From Noviherbaspirillum massiliense JC206 (GTDB lineage: Bacteria > Pseudomonadota > Gammaproteobacteria > Burkholderiales > Burkholderiaceae_D): a stretch of DNA of 64,000 nucleotides. Positions 8,930 through 18,424 of the stretch are shown here, in pieces (positions within the stretch are counted from its first letter, which is position 1; the number at the start of each line of letters is the position of its first letter). A model generated the notes under the pieces. That model saw nothing but the letters and a program-made list of their open reading frames with translations, made no database searches and was not told the origin of the DNA. The stretch covers positions 1,286,842 through 1,350,841 of the forward strand of contig NZ_HE978634.1 in the NCBI RefSeq assembly GCF_000312045.1. Direction: 5' to 3'. A program made the translations under genes and the position numbers.

Positions 8930-10051
8930 TTATTGGAGAACGGATTTTACAGCGGCGACCGCGCGTTCCACGTCGCTTTCAGTCATGGCGGCAAACATCG
9001 GAAGCGTCACGATCTGACGGCCAACGCGCTCGGCAATCGGGAACATGCCTTCCCGGAAGCCGCGTTCGCGGTACAGCTTGAACAGGTGGATGGGCGGGTA
9101 GTGGTAGCCAATGCCGATGCTCTTGTCCATCATGCGCGCCATGAATTCGGCGCGCGGCATGCGCTCGGGCAGCACCAGCTGAAACATGTGCCAGTTGGAG
9201 TTTTCGAAATCGGCGACTGGCAGCTGGGCACCATAGCGCGCTTCGAAATCCGGCCCGAAGCTGGCGAAATATTGGCGAGCAAGCATGCGGCGCTTTGCCG
9301 TGATTTCCTCGATATGCGCAAACTGGCCGAGGCCGATCGTCGCCGCGATATCAGTCATGTTGAACTTCCCGCCGAGCACGTCGACCTCGATGCCGTCAAA
9401 GCCACTGCGGGTGACGCCCTGCAGCCGGTATTTCTCCGCCAGGCGGGCCTCGTCGGCATTGTTCAGCACCAGGCATCCGCCTTCCGAGGTGGTGATGTTC
9501 TTGTTCGCCTGAAAGCTGAAGGACACGAAGTCGCCGAAGGCGCCGATGCGCCGGCCCTTCCAGGACGATCCGAGCGCCTGGGCGGCATCTTCGATGACAC
9601 GCAGGTTGTGTTTCTGCGCAATGGCGTACAGGCGATCCATATCCACCGGCAGGCCGGCCAGATAGATGGGAATGATGGCCTTGGTGCGCGGAGTAATCGC
9701 GGCTTCCACCTTGTCCAGATCGATGTTGCGGGTGACGGGATCGATATCGGCAAATATCGGCGTGGCCCCGACTTCAAGAATGACATTCGAGGTGGCGACC
9801 CAAGAAATCGGCGTGGTGATCACTTCATCGCCCGGGCCGATGCCAGCAATGCGCAAGGCGATCTCCATGGTGCAGGTGCCGGAGTTGAAGGTGCGTACCA
9901 GCCTTCCGCCAAAGTACTCGGAAAGTTGCGCTTCGAATGCCTGTACCTTGGGCCCGCTGGTGATCCAGCCGGAACGCAGAACATCGGCGACCGCGACGAT
10001 GGTGGCTTCATCGATGGTGGGGCGGGAAAAGGGCAGAAAAGGTACGCTCAT
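8930..10051 (-). CDS. arnB: UDP-4-amino-4-deoxy-L-arabinose aminotransferase ArnB
   Basis: A 373-residue DegT/DnrJ/EryC1 aminotransferase that uses glutamate and PLP to convert UDP-4-keto-arabinose to UDP-L-Ara4N. Recognisable ArnB features are FSRPTIDEATI and LRSGWITSGPK at the N-terminus, FNSGTCTMEIAL, EDAAQALGS, and the PLP-lysine segment FSFQANKNITTSEGG. It follows the small flippase gene by 51 bp and precedes arnC by 15 bp. Length and motifs match the family end to end. Confidence 0.95.
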   Translation of the reverse strand: MSVPFLPFSRPTIDEATIVAVADVLRSGWITSGPKVQAFEAQLSEYFGGRLVRTFNSGTCTMEIALRIAGIGPGDEVITTPISWVATSNVILEVGATPIFADIDPVTRNIDLDKVEAAITPRTKAIIPIYLAGLPVDMDRLYAIAQKHNLRVIEDAAQALGSSWKGRRIGAFGDFVSFSFQANKNITTSEGGCLVLNNADEARLAEKYRLQGVTRSGFDGIEVDVLGGKFNMTDIAATIGLGQFAHIEEITAKRRMLARQYFASFGPDFEARYGAQLPVADFENSNWHMFQLVLPERMPRAEFMARMMDKSIGIGYHYPPIHLFKLYRERGFREGMFPIAERVGRQIVTLPMFAAMTESDVERAVAAVKSVLQ

Positions 10052-10102
10052 AAGATTGGTATGAATTGGATGGTGGAAGGCATGGAATGTGTCTTCGATA
10101 CT

Positions 10103-10474
10103 TCAGCTGCGCGCCAGCAGGCCCACTCCGACAACGATGATGCCGATGGCGGCCAGGCGCTGAACGGACATGGATTCGCCGAGAAAATACCATGCGCCGA
10201 TTGCGTTGAGAATGTAGCCGATCGACAGCATCGGATAGGCGATGGTGACATCGACACGTGACAGGCCAATGATCCAGACCATTACCGAAATGACATAACA
10301 GCTGAGTCCGCCTATGATCGGCCACTGGGTCGCCAGTTTCAATCCGATCGAGAGCCAGTTTTCGGCAGTCAGGTGGATTGCTCCTACCGCATTTGTTCCT
10401 GCTTTAAGTAGTAGTTGTGCAACAGCATTCAGAGAGATTCCGGTGAGGATGAATCCAAAGGTGGTCAGGTTCAT
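10103..10474 (-). CDS. SMR-type transporter, probable L-Ara4N-phosphoundecaprenol flippase subunit (ArnE/ArnF-like)
   Basis: A 123-residue, four-helix protein of the small multidrug resistance/EamA type. Conserved pieces include LLLKAGTNA after the first helix, VDVTIAYPMLSIGY and WYFLGESMS. The ATG overlaps the arnT stop as ATGA, and arnB follows, so it belongs to the arn operon. The E. coli flippase uses two such proteins (ArnE and ArnF); only one is present here, so it may act as a homodimer or with a partner encoded elsewhere. Flippase function is inferred from context. Confidence 0.8.
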   Translation of the reverse strand: MNLTTFGFILTGISLNAVAQLLLKAGTNAVGAIHLTAENWLSIGLKLATQWPIIGGLSCYVISVMVWIIGLSRVDVTIAYPMLSIGYILNAIGAWYFLGESMSVQRLAAIGIIVVGVGLLARS

Positions 10475-12144
10475 TGCGGAGCGTAATTCTTCAAGTCATT
10501 CGTTACTGCAACACGTCGCGGGTCCTGGGCGATAACACGCATCGGAACGCCTTTGGCTTTCAAGTCTGCAAAATTTTCGGGACGCATGATGGCGATCGCC
10601 TTTTTGCCCTTGGCCTGGTCTGCAATCCATATCTCGATAAAGGTTTCCTCCTTGGGAATCCATAAATGCGGCTCGTGAGCCAGGCCGAACGTCAGCTCAC
10701 TCGTGTGCTGGACCAGGGTCATGGTGTGTTCCAGGTAAAAGGGCAGTACCTGTTCATAACGGCCAAGCGCATAGATCGGGATTTGCGGCCCCATTTCCGC
10801 CTTGATGGCGGGCACCAGGTCGACGCCGGCTGCATAGCGTCCAAGCGGCTCATACCCAAGCGTCAGGAGCTGGCCGGTCAGGAAGGCCGCTCCACCGAGG
10901 CTCACAATCGACCATTGCCTTTGGTGGCGTAGAAGCCAGATCGCCAGGGTGCTTCCCAGGATTCCTACAATCGCGCCGGCGGCAATCCAGGGCTGGTAAG
11001 CCTGGTACAAGGGTAATTTGTATGGAATATCTGCCAAGCTGGTCAGCTTTGGCACGAAAGCCAGGATGCCGACATTGCAGATTCCGAAGAGCGCGGCGCT
11101 AATCGTAACGGCCTTGGCAGGGGCTTCGTCCAGGTAGCAGGCGATCAGCAGCGCCAGTGCAGGGAAGATCGGCAGGATGTAGGAGGACAGCTTGGAATTG
11201 GAAATGCTGAAAAAGAAAAAGATGAAAACTGCCCAGATCAGCAGCATCTTCCGGGGCTGAAAGCCGGCGGAAGCATCGCGTCGACCGTTCCACAAGCTTT
11301 GCGCCAGCACGCCCAGCCAGGGCATGATGCCCAGCACGAGAATCGGGATGAAGTAATGCCAGGGGCCGGTGCGCTTGTGGATCTTGGTAGTAAAGCGCTG
11401 CAAATGCTCATGGATGAAGAAAAACTGCGCGAATTCCTGATTCTTCAGCGATACCAGCACGAACCACGGAGCGGTGATTGCAAAGAACACCAGCAGGCCC
11501 GGTCCGAAGTGCATTCGCTTCCAGATCGCCCAGTCGCGCGAGGCCAGCGTGTACAGGACCAGCACTGCGCCCGGCAGGACCAGGCCGACGAGGCCCTTGG
11601 ACAGGACTGCCAGGGCCATGCCCGCCCAGCACGCCAGCATCCATCCGCGCTGCTCGCCGGGATTCGCATCGTTGCGTTGGGCGATCAGCAGGGAGCACAA
11701 GGCCACTGCCATCATGGCGGACAAGCCCATATCCAGCGTGTTGAGGTGGCCCAGTGCCGCCCAGTACAGGCTGGAGGCGAGCACGATGGCAGCTGTAAAG
11801 CCGATGCGCGGACTGAAGACGCGTCGCCCAGCGTAGCCGACGAGGAAAATCCCGAGCAGGCCGCACAATCCGGTCCACAGCCGTGCCTGCCATTCACCAA
11901 GGCCGAAGACTTTGAATGCCAGTGCAGTCATCCAGATCTGAAGCGGCGGCTTCTCGAAATACTTGATGCCGTTCAGGCGCGTGGTAATCCAGTCGCCGCT
12001 GGCCAGCATTTCGCGCGCCATTTCCGCATAGCGGCCCTCGTCCGTCGGTATCAGCGTGCGCGCCCCCAAGGCGTAGAACCAGATGATGCAAAACAGGAAA
12101 ATCAGAGTCCAGGTGACAGGCTTAGACTTGTAAATATTCGTCAT
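10471..12144 (-). CDS. arnT: Lipid A 4-amino-4-deoxy-L-arabinose transferase ArnT-like (GT39/GT83)
   Basis: A 557-residue inner-membrane glycosyltransferase with about 12 hydrophobic helices. It transfers L-Ara4N from undecaprenyl phosphate to lipid A phosphates at the periplasmic face, giving polymyxin resistance. The first periplasmic loop has TDEGRYAEMAREML with the acidic pair of GT-C enzymes, followed by YFEKPPLQIW. The C-terminal soluble part is short. I chose the ATG at 12144 (MTNIYKSK), which precedes the first helix; the frame is open further upstream but overlaps the preceding gene. Being in the arn operon makes ArnT more likely than a generic family-39 transferase. Confidence 0.88.
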   Translation of the reverse strand: MTNIYKSKPVTWTLIFLFCIIWFYALGARTLIPTDEGRYAEMAREMLASGDWITTRLNGIKYFEKPPLQIWMTALAFKVFGLGEWQARLWTGLCGLLGIFLVGYAGRRVFSPRIGFTAAIVLASSLYWAALGHLNTLDMGLSAMMAVALCSLLIAQRNDANPGEQRGWMLACWAGMALAVLSKGLVGLVLPGAVLVLYTLASRDWAIWKRMHFGPGLLVFFAITAPWFVLVSLKNQEFAQFFFIHEHLQRFTTKIHKRTGPWHYFIPILVLGIMPWLGVLAQSLWNGRRDASAGFQPRKMLLIWAVFIFFFFSISNSKLSSYILPIFPALALLIACYLDEAPAKAVTISAALFGICNVGILAFVPKLTSLADIPYKLPLYQAYQPWIAAGAIVGILGSTLAIWLLRHQRQWSIVSLGGAAFLTGQLLTLGYEPLGRYAAGVDLVPAIKAEMGPQIPIYALGRYEQVLPFYLEHTMTLVQHTSELTFGLAHEPHLWIPKEETFIEIWIADQAKGKKAIAIMRPENFADLKAKGVPMRVIAQDPRRVAVTNDLKNYAPQ

Positions 12145-12158
12145 TACGAATAAGAAAT

Positions 12159-12539
12159 TTAATTGTTCTTCTGAAATATGAGAGCCAGCGCCACCTTGCG
12201 GTCTTCTCCCATGAGAATATTGTAGGTACGGCAAGCCGCCTGGTTGTCCATGCATTCGACCCCCACATGCCGAGCCGACAGGGAAGCGACCAGTTTCGGG
12301 TGCACGAAGCGCTGTCGATCGCCGGTCCCAAGGATGACAACATCCGGTTTTGCTCCATCGATTTGCGCGAAATTGTCGGCTGACAGCGTGTCGAATGAAG
12401 TCACGGGCCAGGGTACGGGCGGCATTTCGGGCATGACGATCAGGCTGTAGTCATACTTCACTGCATTGATCTCGACGCCGTCCTTATCATAGGCGGTAAC
12501 GGTTTGATAATGCTGGGTGGGAGTGGAATGGAGCTTCAT
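12159..12539 (-). CDS. Mth938-like domain protein (DUF498/NDUFAF3 family)
   Basis: A 126-residue protein of the Mth938-like fold, distantly related to mitochondrial NDUFAF3. It shows the family pattern: YDKDGVEINAVKYDYSLIVMP, then DVVILGTGDRQRFVHPKL and GVECMDNQAACRTYNILMGEDRKVALALI. The molecular function is not established in bacteria. The start at 12539 (MKLHSTPTQ) gives a family-typical length; the same frame stays open another 114 codons without family similarity. It lies 14 bp upstream of arnT, so it is probably the first gene of the arn transcript, although in other genomes it is not tied to arn. Confidence 0.85.
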   Translation of the reverse strand: MKLHSTPTQHYQTVTAYDKDGVEINAVKYDYSLIVMPEMPPVPWPVTSFDTLSADNFAQIDGAKPDVVILGTGDRQRFVHPKLVASLSARHVGVECMDNQAACRTYNILMGEDRKVALALIFQKNN

Positions 12540-12898
12540 GGCTGCGGGCGCGAAGATGACTTGAATTTCCGCGATCAGGAAGGAAAGAAGCAGCATTGTA
12601 GCCGTTTCGCGGAGAAATCCAACTCCTGGAATGGATTCCTCTCGGATACGCGGGCTGTGCGAGGGCAGGGGCGGATGAGCGCAGGGCGTACTACCGCCAG
12701 ATCCGCTGCCGCGGCAAGCCTGTGGCGACGAGTTTGCGGCGCACCCGGCACTCGCGCCGCACCTTGAAACCGAGCCGCGCAGCCGGAGAATCCTAGGGAA
12801 ATCCGCTCTATTGGATTGATTAAACGAGTTGCTTTCGGCAAAATGAAACTTTTGGCGGTGCAGCATAGCGCCGCATTGCATTCTTTAAAGGACTGTTC
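12540..12898. other. Divergent intergenic region between arn operon and alaA-like gene
   Basis: 359 bp with no convincing gene. The half next to the arn operon is GC-rich and keeps an open frame in continuation of the Mth938-like gene, which I regard as fortuitous. The last 90 bp before the aminotransferase are more AT-rich (TTGATTAAACGAG, AAAATGAAACTTTTGG) and should hold its promoter, but no hexamer pair is clear enough to place. Promoters for both directions are expected here. Confidence 0.5.
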
Positions 12899-14131
12899 GT
12901 GCGACCGATACAGAAATCGAAAAAGCTGGCAGACGTGTGCTATGACATCCGTGGCCCGGTCTTGGAAAAGGCCAAGCAGATGGAAGAGGACGGCCACAAG
13001 ATCATCAAGCTGAACATCGGGAACCTCGCCGTGTTCGGTTTCGATGCGCCGGACGAGATCGTGCAGGACATGATCCTCAACATGCAGAATGCATCCGGCT
13101 ACACCGATTCCAAGGGCCTGTTCGCGCCGCGCAAGGCGATCATGCATTACACCCAGGAAAAGCGCATCTCCGGTGTCAAGATCGACGATATCTATATCGG
13201 CAATGGCGCGTCCGAGCTTATCGTGATGGGCATGAATGCGCTGCTCAATACCGGCGACGAAGTGCTGGTGCCGGCGCCCGATTATCCGTTGTGGACCGCG
13301 GCCGTCAGCCTGTCCGGCGGCAAGCCCGTGCATTACATTTGCGATGAGGCGTCCGACTGGCTGCCGGACATCGAAGATATCAAGAAGAAGATCACGCCGA
13401 ACACCAAGGCGATCGTCGTCATCAATCCGAACAATCCGACCGGCGCGCTGTATCCGGTGGAGTTGCTGGAACAGATCGTCGAAGTGGCGCGCCAGCACCA
13501 GCTGATCGTGTTCGCCGACGAGATCTACGACAAGACCCTGTATGACGGGAATACCCATACCTCGATCGCTTCACTGGCGGACGACGTGCTGTTCCTGACG
13601 CTGAATGGCCTGTCGAAGAACTACCGGTCGTGCGGCTACCGGGCCGGCTGGATGGTGGTGTCGGGCGAGAAAAAGCATGCCAAGGATTACATCGAAGGCT
13701 TGAACATGCTGGCTTCGATGCGCCTTTGCGCCAATGTGCCGGGCCAGTACGCGATCCAGACCGCACTTGGCGGCTACCAGAGCATCGACGACCTGGTCGG
13801 ACCGGGCGGGCGACTGCTGAAGCAGCGCGACCTTGCGCACAAGCTGTTGACCGATATCCCGGGTGTGACCTGCGTGAAGCCGAAGGCCGCCCTGTACATG
13901 TTTCCGCGCCTTGACCCGAGGATGTATCCGATCCGGGACGATCAGGAATTCGCCTATGAACTGCTGGCGGAGGAAAAGGTGCTGATCGTGCAGGGGACTG
14001 GTTTCAACTGGCTGGAGCCGGACCATTTCCGGGTGGTGTTCCTTCCGAATTCGGACGATTTGACGGAAGCGATCGGACGCATCGCGCGCTTCCTCGACAG
14101 CTACCGTCGCCGCCACGCAAAAGCAGCCTAG
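12899..14131 (+). CDS. alaA: PLP-dependent alanine/glutamate-pyruvate aminotransferase (AlaA-like)
   Basis: A 410-residue class I aminotransferase resembling E. coli AlaA (YfbQ), which makes alanine from pyruvate with glutamate. Typical segments are NIGNLAVFGFDAP, YTDSKGLFAPRKA, INPNNPTGALYP, FADEIYDK, and the PLP-lysine motif LNGLSKNYRSCGYRAGW. It begins with GTG at 12899, since residues RPIQKSKKLADVCYDIRGP match the family N-terminus and no nearer ATG fits. It lies 66 bp upstream of hom; the aminotransferase-hom-thrC arrangement recurs in betaproteobacteria and suggests joint amino acid synthesis control. Confidence 0.9.
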   Translation: MRPIQKSKKLADVCYDIRGPVLEKAKQMEEDGHKIIKLNIGNLAVFGFDAPDEIVQDMILNMQNASGYTDSKGLFAPRKAIMHYTQEKRISGVKIDDIYIGNGASELIVMGMNALLNTGDEVLVPAPDYPLWTAAVSLSGGKPVHYICDEASDWLPDIEDIKKKITPNTKAIVVINPNNPTGALYPVELLEQIVEVARQHQLIVFADEIYDKTLYDGNTHTSIASLADDVLFLTLNGLSKNYRSCGYRAGWMVVSGEKKHAKDYIEGLNMLASMRLCANVPGQYAIQTALGGYQSIDDLVGPGGRLLKQRDLAHKLLTDIPGVTCVKPKAALYMFPRLDPRMYPIRDDQEFAYELLAEEKVLIVQGTGFNWLEPDHFRVVFLPNSDDLTEAIGRIARFLDSYRRRHAKAA

Positions 14132-14197
14132 CTGGCGTACGCTTGCCGGAATGGCCGGCGCAGAGTGACATCCCGCAGTATTTATCTTTCTTAATTT

Positions 14198-15508
14198 ATG
14201 AAACCCATCAAAGTAGGCCTGTTAGGCATCGGCACCGTCGGCTCCGGCACCTTCAACGTTCTGAAGCGCAATCAGGAAGAAATCATGCGGCGCGCGGGTC
14301 GCGCCATCCAGATCGCAATGGTTGCCGACCTGAATACCGAGCGTGCGCGGGAATTGACCAAGGGCGAGTGCGAAGTCGTTGCCGACGCCAACCTGGTGGT
14401 GAGCCATCCGGACATCGATATCGTCATTGAACTGATCGGTGGCTACGGGATCGCGAAAGACCTGGTGATGAAAGCGATTGCGAACGGCAAGCATGTGGTC
14501 ACCGCCAACAAGGCGCTGCTGGCCACCCACGGCACCGAGATTTTCCAGGCGGCCCAGGCGAAGGGCGTGATGGTCGCATTCGAAGCGTCGGTCGCCGGCG
14601 GCGTGCCGATCATCAAGGCCTTGCGCGAAGGTCTGACGGCGAACCGGATCGAATGGATTGCCGGCATCATCAACGGCACCACCAATTTCATACTGTCCGA
14701 GATGCGCGACAAGGGCCTGGATTTCGACGTGGTACTGAAGGAAGCCCAGCGTCTCGGCTATGCCGAAGCCGATCCGACCTTCGACATTGAAGGCATCGAT
14801 GCCGCGCACAAGGCGACCATCATGTCGGCTATCGCTTTCGGCATTCCGGTGCAGTTCGACAAGGCCTATGTGGAAGGCATCACCAAGCTGCAGGCTTCCG
14901 ACATCCGCTATGCCGAGCAACTCGGCTACCGCATCAAGCTGCTCGGCATTTCCAAGCGCACACCCAAGGGCATCGAATTGCGCGTGCATCCGACGCTCAT
15001 TCCCGCCAAGCGCCTAATTGCGAATGTTGAAGGCGCGATGAATGCGGTGGTGGTGCAGGGGGATGCAGTGGGCCCCACGCTCTATTACGGCAAGGGTGCC
15101 GGCTCCGAGCCGACCGCATCGGCGGTGATCGCGGATCTGGTCGACATTACCCGCCTGGCGACCGCCGATCCGGAGCATCGGGTGCCGCATCTGGCTTTTC
15201 AGCCGGATGCCATGACCGATATCCCGATCCTGCCAATGTCGGAGGTCACGACCAGCTACTACCTGCGCATGCGGGTGGCAGACCAGCCCGGCGTACTGGC
15301 GGATGTGACACGCATCCTCGCGGATTCCACGATCTCCATCGATGCAATGCTGCAGAAGGAGCCGAGCGAAGGCGAACAGCAGACCGACATCATCATCCTG
15401 ACCCACCAGACTCAGGAAAAGAATGTCATCGCGGCAATCGGGAAAATCGAAGCCCTGTCGACCGTGGCCGGGCAAGTCACGAAGATCCGCCTGGAACACC
15501 TGAACTGA
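14198..15508 (+). CDS. hom: Homoserine dehydrogenase
   Basis: A 436-residue monofunctional homoserine dehydrogenase, reducing aspartate semialdehyde to homoserine on the way to threonine and methionine. The Rossmann motif GLLGIGTVGSGTF lies at residues 8-20, NKALLATHG and AGIINGTTNFIL follow, and EADPTFDIEGIDAAHK contains the catalytic acidic and Lys residues. A C-terminal ACT domain (from about residue 350, YYLRMRVADQPGVLADV) is the usual site of threonine feedback. No fused aspartokinase is present. A Shine-Dalgarno sequence is not obvious. Confidence 0.97.
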   Translation: MKPIKVGLLGIGTVGSGTFNVLKRNQEEIMRRAGRAIQIAMVADLNTERARELTKGECEVVADANLVVSHPDIDIVIELIGGYGIAKDLVMKAIANGKHVVTANKALLATHGTEIFQAAQAKGVMVAFEASVAGGVPIIKALREGLTANRIEWIAGIINGTTNFILSEMRDKGLDFDVVLKEAQRLGYAEADPTFDIEGIDAAHKATIMSAIAFGIPVQFDKAYVEGITKLQASDIRYAEQLGYRIKLLGISKRTPKGIELRVHPTLIPAKRLIANVEGAMNAVVVQGDAVGPTLYYGKGAGSEPTASAVIADLVDITRLATADPEHRVPHLAFQPDAMTDIPILPMSEVTTSYYLRMRVADQPGVLADVTRILADSTISIDAMLQKEPSEGEQQTDIIILTHQTQEKNVIAAIGKIEALSTVAGQVTKIRLEHLN

Positions 15509-15668
15509 TTCCATTCTTGCACGCATCCGGGCGTTGGGGCCGGATGCGCCACGATCCTGGCTTCGGCATGAGCGGGTGCGAGCGGTAATGAGTATTTCAC
15601 CCGAAAGCCATCGCCGCATGGCTGCTGCTTTATAATGGCAGCCAACTCCTTGTAATTCATCCAATTCC

Positions 15669-17129
15669 ATGCAATACCTGTCTACACGCGGCCAGTCCGC
15701 GCCACAGTCGTTTTCCCATATCCTGCTTGGCGGCCTCGCTCCCGACGGCGGGCTCTACCTGCCGGCCGAATATCCGCGCGTCAGCGGCGCTGAACTCGAC
15801 GCCTGGCGCAAGCTGTCCTACGCCGACCTGGCGCTGGAAATCCTGAAGAAATTCGCCACCGACATCCCCTCTGTCGACCTGAAGCAGCTGACGCACAAGA
15901 CCTATACCGCCGAGGTCTATCGCAATGCGCGGGCCGGCGAGGATGCAGCGCAGATCACGCCGCTGCGGGTGCTGGAAAACAAGGATGGCAGGAAACTGGT
16001 ATTGCAGGCGCTCTCGAACGGCCCGACGCTGGCCTTCAAGGACATGGCGATGCAATTGCTCGGCAACCTGTTCGAGTATGAACTCGCGAAGGAACATTCG
16101 GAGCTGAATATCTTCGGCGCGACTTCCGGCGACACCGGCAGCGCCGCCGAATATGCGATGCGCGGCAAGAAGGGCATCCGCGTCTTCATGCTGTCGCCGC
16201 ACAGGAAGATGAGCGCGTTCCAGACCGCGCAAATGTTCAGCCTGCAGGATCCGAACATTTTCAATATCGCGATCCAGGGCGTGTTCGACGATTGCCAGGA
16301 CATGGTCAAGGCGGTGTCGAACGACCTGGAGTTCAAGGCCCGCTACAAGATCGGCACGGTGAATTCGATCAACTGGGCGCGCGTCGTGGCGCAAGTGGTG
16401 TACTACTTCCGCGGCTACCTGAGCGCGACCACGGCCAACGACCAGAAAGTGTCGTTCACCGTCCCATCCGGGAATTTCGGCAATATCTGCGCCGGTCATA
16501 TCGCCCGCATGATGGGTTTGCCGATCGACAAACTGGTCGTCGCCACTAACGAGAACGATGTGCTGGATGAATTCTTTCGTACCGGCGTGTACCGGGTGCG
16601 CAAGTCGTCCGAGACCTATCACACCACCAGCCCCAGCATGGACATCAGCAAGGCCTCCAACTTCGAGCGCTTCGTTCATGATTTGCTGGACCGCGATACT
16701 GACCGGGTGCGGGCATTGTTCAGGAAAGTGGAAACCGATGGCGGCTTCGACCTGTCCGGCAAGCCGGGCAGCGATGGCGACGAATTCCGCAAGGTCGCGC
16801 AATACGGTTTCGTCTCCGGCAAGTCCACGCACCAGGATCGCATCAATACCATTCGCGATGCGCATGCCCGGTACGGCGTAACCATCGATACCCATACCGC
16901 GGATGGCGTCAAAGTCGCGCGCGAATACATGACGCCCGGTGTGCCGATGATCGTGCTGGAAACCGCCTTGCCGGCGAAATTCAATGAAACCATCCGTGAA
17001 GCGCTCGGGCGCGATGCGGAACGCCCTGCGGGTTTCGAGAATATCGAGGCATTGCCGCAGCGCTTCGAAGTCATGGCACCGGACGTGCAGCAGGTGAAGG
17101 CATTCATCGCCAGGCACACCGGACTCTAA
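15669..17129 (+). CDS. thrC: Threonine synthase
   Basis: A 486-residue PLP enzyme that converts O-phosphohomoserine to threonine. The N-terminal STRGQSAPQSFSHILLGGLAPDGGLYLP is characteristic of the long, proteobacterial threonine synthase class. The PLP lysine is in PTLAFKDMAMQ, and the phosphate-binding FGATSGDTGSAAEYA follows. VPSGNFGNICAG is the cofactor ring-binding loop. It lies 160 bp after hom, a gap in which I see no terminator, and 16 bp before moeA. Confidence 0.96.
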   Translation: MQYLSTRGQSAPQSFSHILLGGLAPDGGLYLPAEYPRVSGAELDAWRKLSYADLALEILKKFATDIPSVDLKQLTHKTYTAEVYRNARAGEDAAQITPLRVLENKDGRKLVLQALSNGPTLAFKDMAMQLLGNLFEYELAKEHSELNIFGATSGDTGSAAEYAMRGKKGIRVFMLSPHRKMSAFQTAQMFSLQDPNIFNIAIQGVFDDCQDMVKAVSNDLEFKARYKIGTVNSINWARVVAQVVYYFRGYLSATTANDQKVSFTVPSGNFGNICAGHIARMMGLPIDKLVVATNENDVLDEFFRTGVYRVRKSSETYHTTSPSMDISKASNFERFVHDLLDRDTDRVRALFRKVETDGGFDLSGKPGSDGDEFRKVAQYGFVSGKSTHQDRINTIRDAHARYGVTIDTHTADGVKVAREYMTPGVPMIVLETALPAKFNETIREALGRDAERPAGFENIEALPQRFEVMAPDVQQVKAFIARHTGL

Positions 17130-17145
17130 TTCCAGGGAGGCGAGC

Positions 17146-18375
17146 GTGAGCGAGAAGAGACCCATGCTGAGCACGGCGGAAGCCCTCGATTTTCTCCTGT
17201 CCGCAGTGCGGCCGATCACGGAAACCGAAAGCATTCCGACGCTTGCCGCCAATGGCCGGATTCTGGCTGCCGCCCAGACTTCCCAGCTCAACGTCCCGCC
17301 GATGGACAATACTCAGATGGATGGGTATGCGGTGCGGGCGGCGGATTGCGCCAGCGGCCAGGCAAGGCTGACAGTCGTCCAACGCATTCCTGCCGGCCAG
17401 GTCGGCCAGCCGCTCGCAGCCGGCACTGCTGCGCGCATCTTTACCGGCGCCATGATCCCGGAAGGGGCGGATGCGGTGGTGATGCAGGAAATGTGCGTGA
17501 CTGACGGCGAATCCGTCACCATCAATCACAAGCCGCAAGCGGGCGAATGGATACGCCGCACCGGTGAAGACATTGCAGCCGGCAGCATCATCCTTCCGGC
17601 CGGGACGCGTTTGCGCGCACAGGAACTCGGCCTGGCGGCCTCGGTCGGGCTGGCCAGCCTGCCGGTATTGCGCCGCACGCGCGTGGCCGTATTCTTCACG
17701 GGCGATGAACTAGCGATGCCGGGCGAGCCGCTCAAGCCCGGCGCCATCTACAATTCCAACCGGTTCACCCTGTGCGGCCTGCTCGAAAATCTGGGCTGCA
17801 CGATCACCGACTTCGGCATCGTCCCGGACACGCTGGAGGCTACCCGTGAAACCCTGCGCAAGGCGGCGGAAGACCATGACTTGATCATCACGTCCGGCGG
17901 CGTCTCGGTCGGCGAGGAAGACCATATCCGGCCGGCAGTCGAGGCCGAAGGGCATCTGAACATGTGGCAGATCGCGGTCAAGCCGGGCAAGCCGCTGGCT
18001 TTCGGCGAGGTGCGCCGGGCTGCGACTCCGGCAACAGCCTTTTTCCTCGGCCTGCCGGGCAATCCGGTATCCAGCTTCGTCACCTTCCTGCTGTTCGTGC
18101 GGCCCTTCATCCTGCGGTTGCAGGGGGTGGAGGAAGTCGCGCCCAACGCCTTCAGCGTGCGTGCCGATTTCGACTGGCCCAAGCCGGACAAGCGCAATGA
18201 ATTCCTGCGCGCGAGGATGAATGCCGATGGCGGGCTCGATCTGTTCCCGAACCAGAGCTCGGCCGTGCTGACTTCGACTGTATGGGGCGATGGCTTGATC
18301 GATAATCCGCCGGGGCGGACAATCGCGAAGGGCGATCTGGTACGTTTCATCCCATTCAATGTACTGATGTATTGA
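17146..18375 (+). CDS. moeA: Molybdopterin molybdenumtransferase MoeA
   Basis: A 409-residue enzyme that inserts molybdate into adenylylated molybdopterin. Present are the family motifs MDNTQMDGYAVR (about residues 46-57), the RIFTGAMIPEGADAVV segment, NSNRFTLCGLLENLGC and the MPT-binding SGGVSVGEEDH (about 250-260), followed by PGKPLAFG and GLPGNPVS. It starts with GTG, 8 nt after GGGAGG. It stands 16 bp after thrC and leads a molybdenum-cofactor group with moaD and moaE. Confidence 0.96.
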   Translation: MSEKRPMLSTAEALDFLLSAVRPITETESIPTLAANGRILAAAQTSQLNVPPMDNTQMDGYAVRAADCASGQARLTVVQRIPAGQVGQPLAAGTAARIFTGAMIPEGADAVVMQEMCVTDGESVTINHKPQAGEWIRRTGEDIAAGSIILPAGTRLRAQELGLAASVGLASLPVLRRTRVAVFFTGDELAMPGEPLKPGAIYNSNRFTLCGLLENLGCTITDFGIVPDTLEATRETLRKAAEDHDLIITSGGVSVGEEDHIRPAVEAEGHLNMWQIAVKPGKPLAFGEVRRAATPATAFFLGLPGNPVSSFVTFLLFVRPFILRLQGVEEVAPNAFSVRADFDWPKPDKRNEFLRARMNADGGLDLFPNQSSAVLTSTVWGDGLIDNPPGRTIAKGDLVRFIPFNVLMY

Positions 18376-18424
18376 CAGTACGGCCGCCGCGGGCTCGAGC
18401 ATCGACCGGGAGAGTAGAACAGCA

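Noticed and set aside
7976-10261. Very long plus-strand open frame (761 codons) opposite arnB/arnC
   Set aside because: It is the complement of two well-recognised arn genes, has no known protein pattern and reflects the codon bias of GC-rich genes.
14132-14197. Threonine leader peptide or riboswitch before hom
   Set aside because: The 66-bp gap is too short and shows no Thr/Ile codon run or aptamer-like pairing.
15657-17309. Minus-strand open frame of 550 codons opposite thrC
   Set aside because: Mirror of threonine synthase; no motif, no ribosome site of note.
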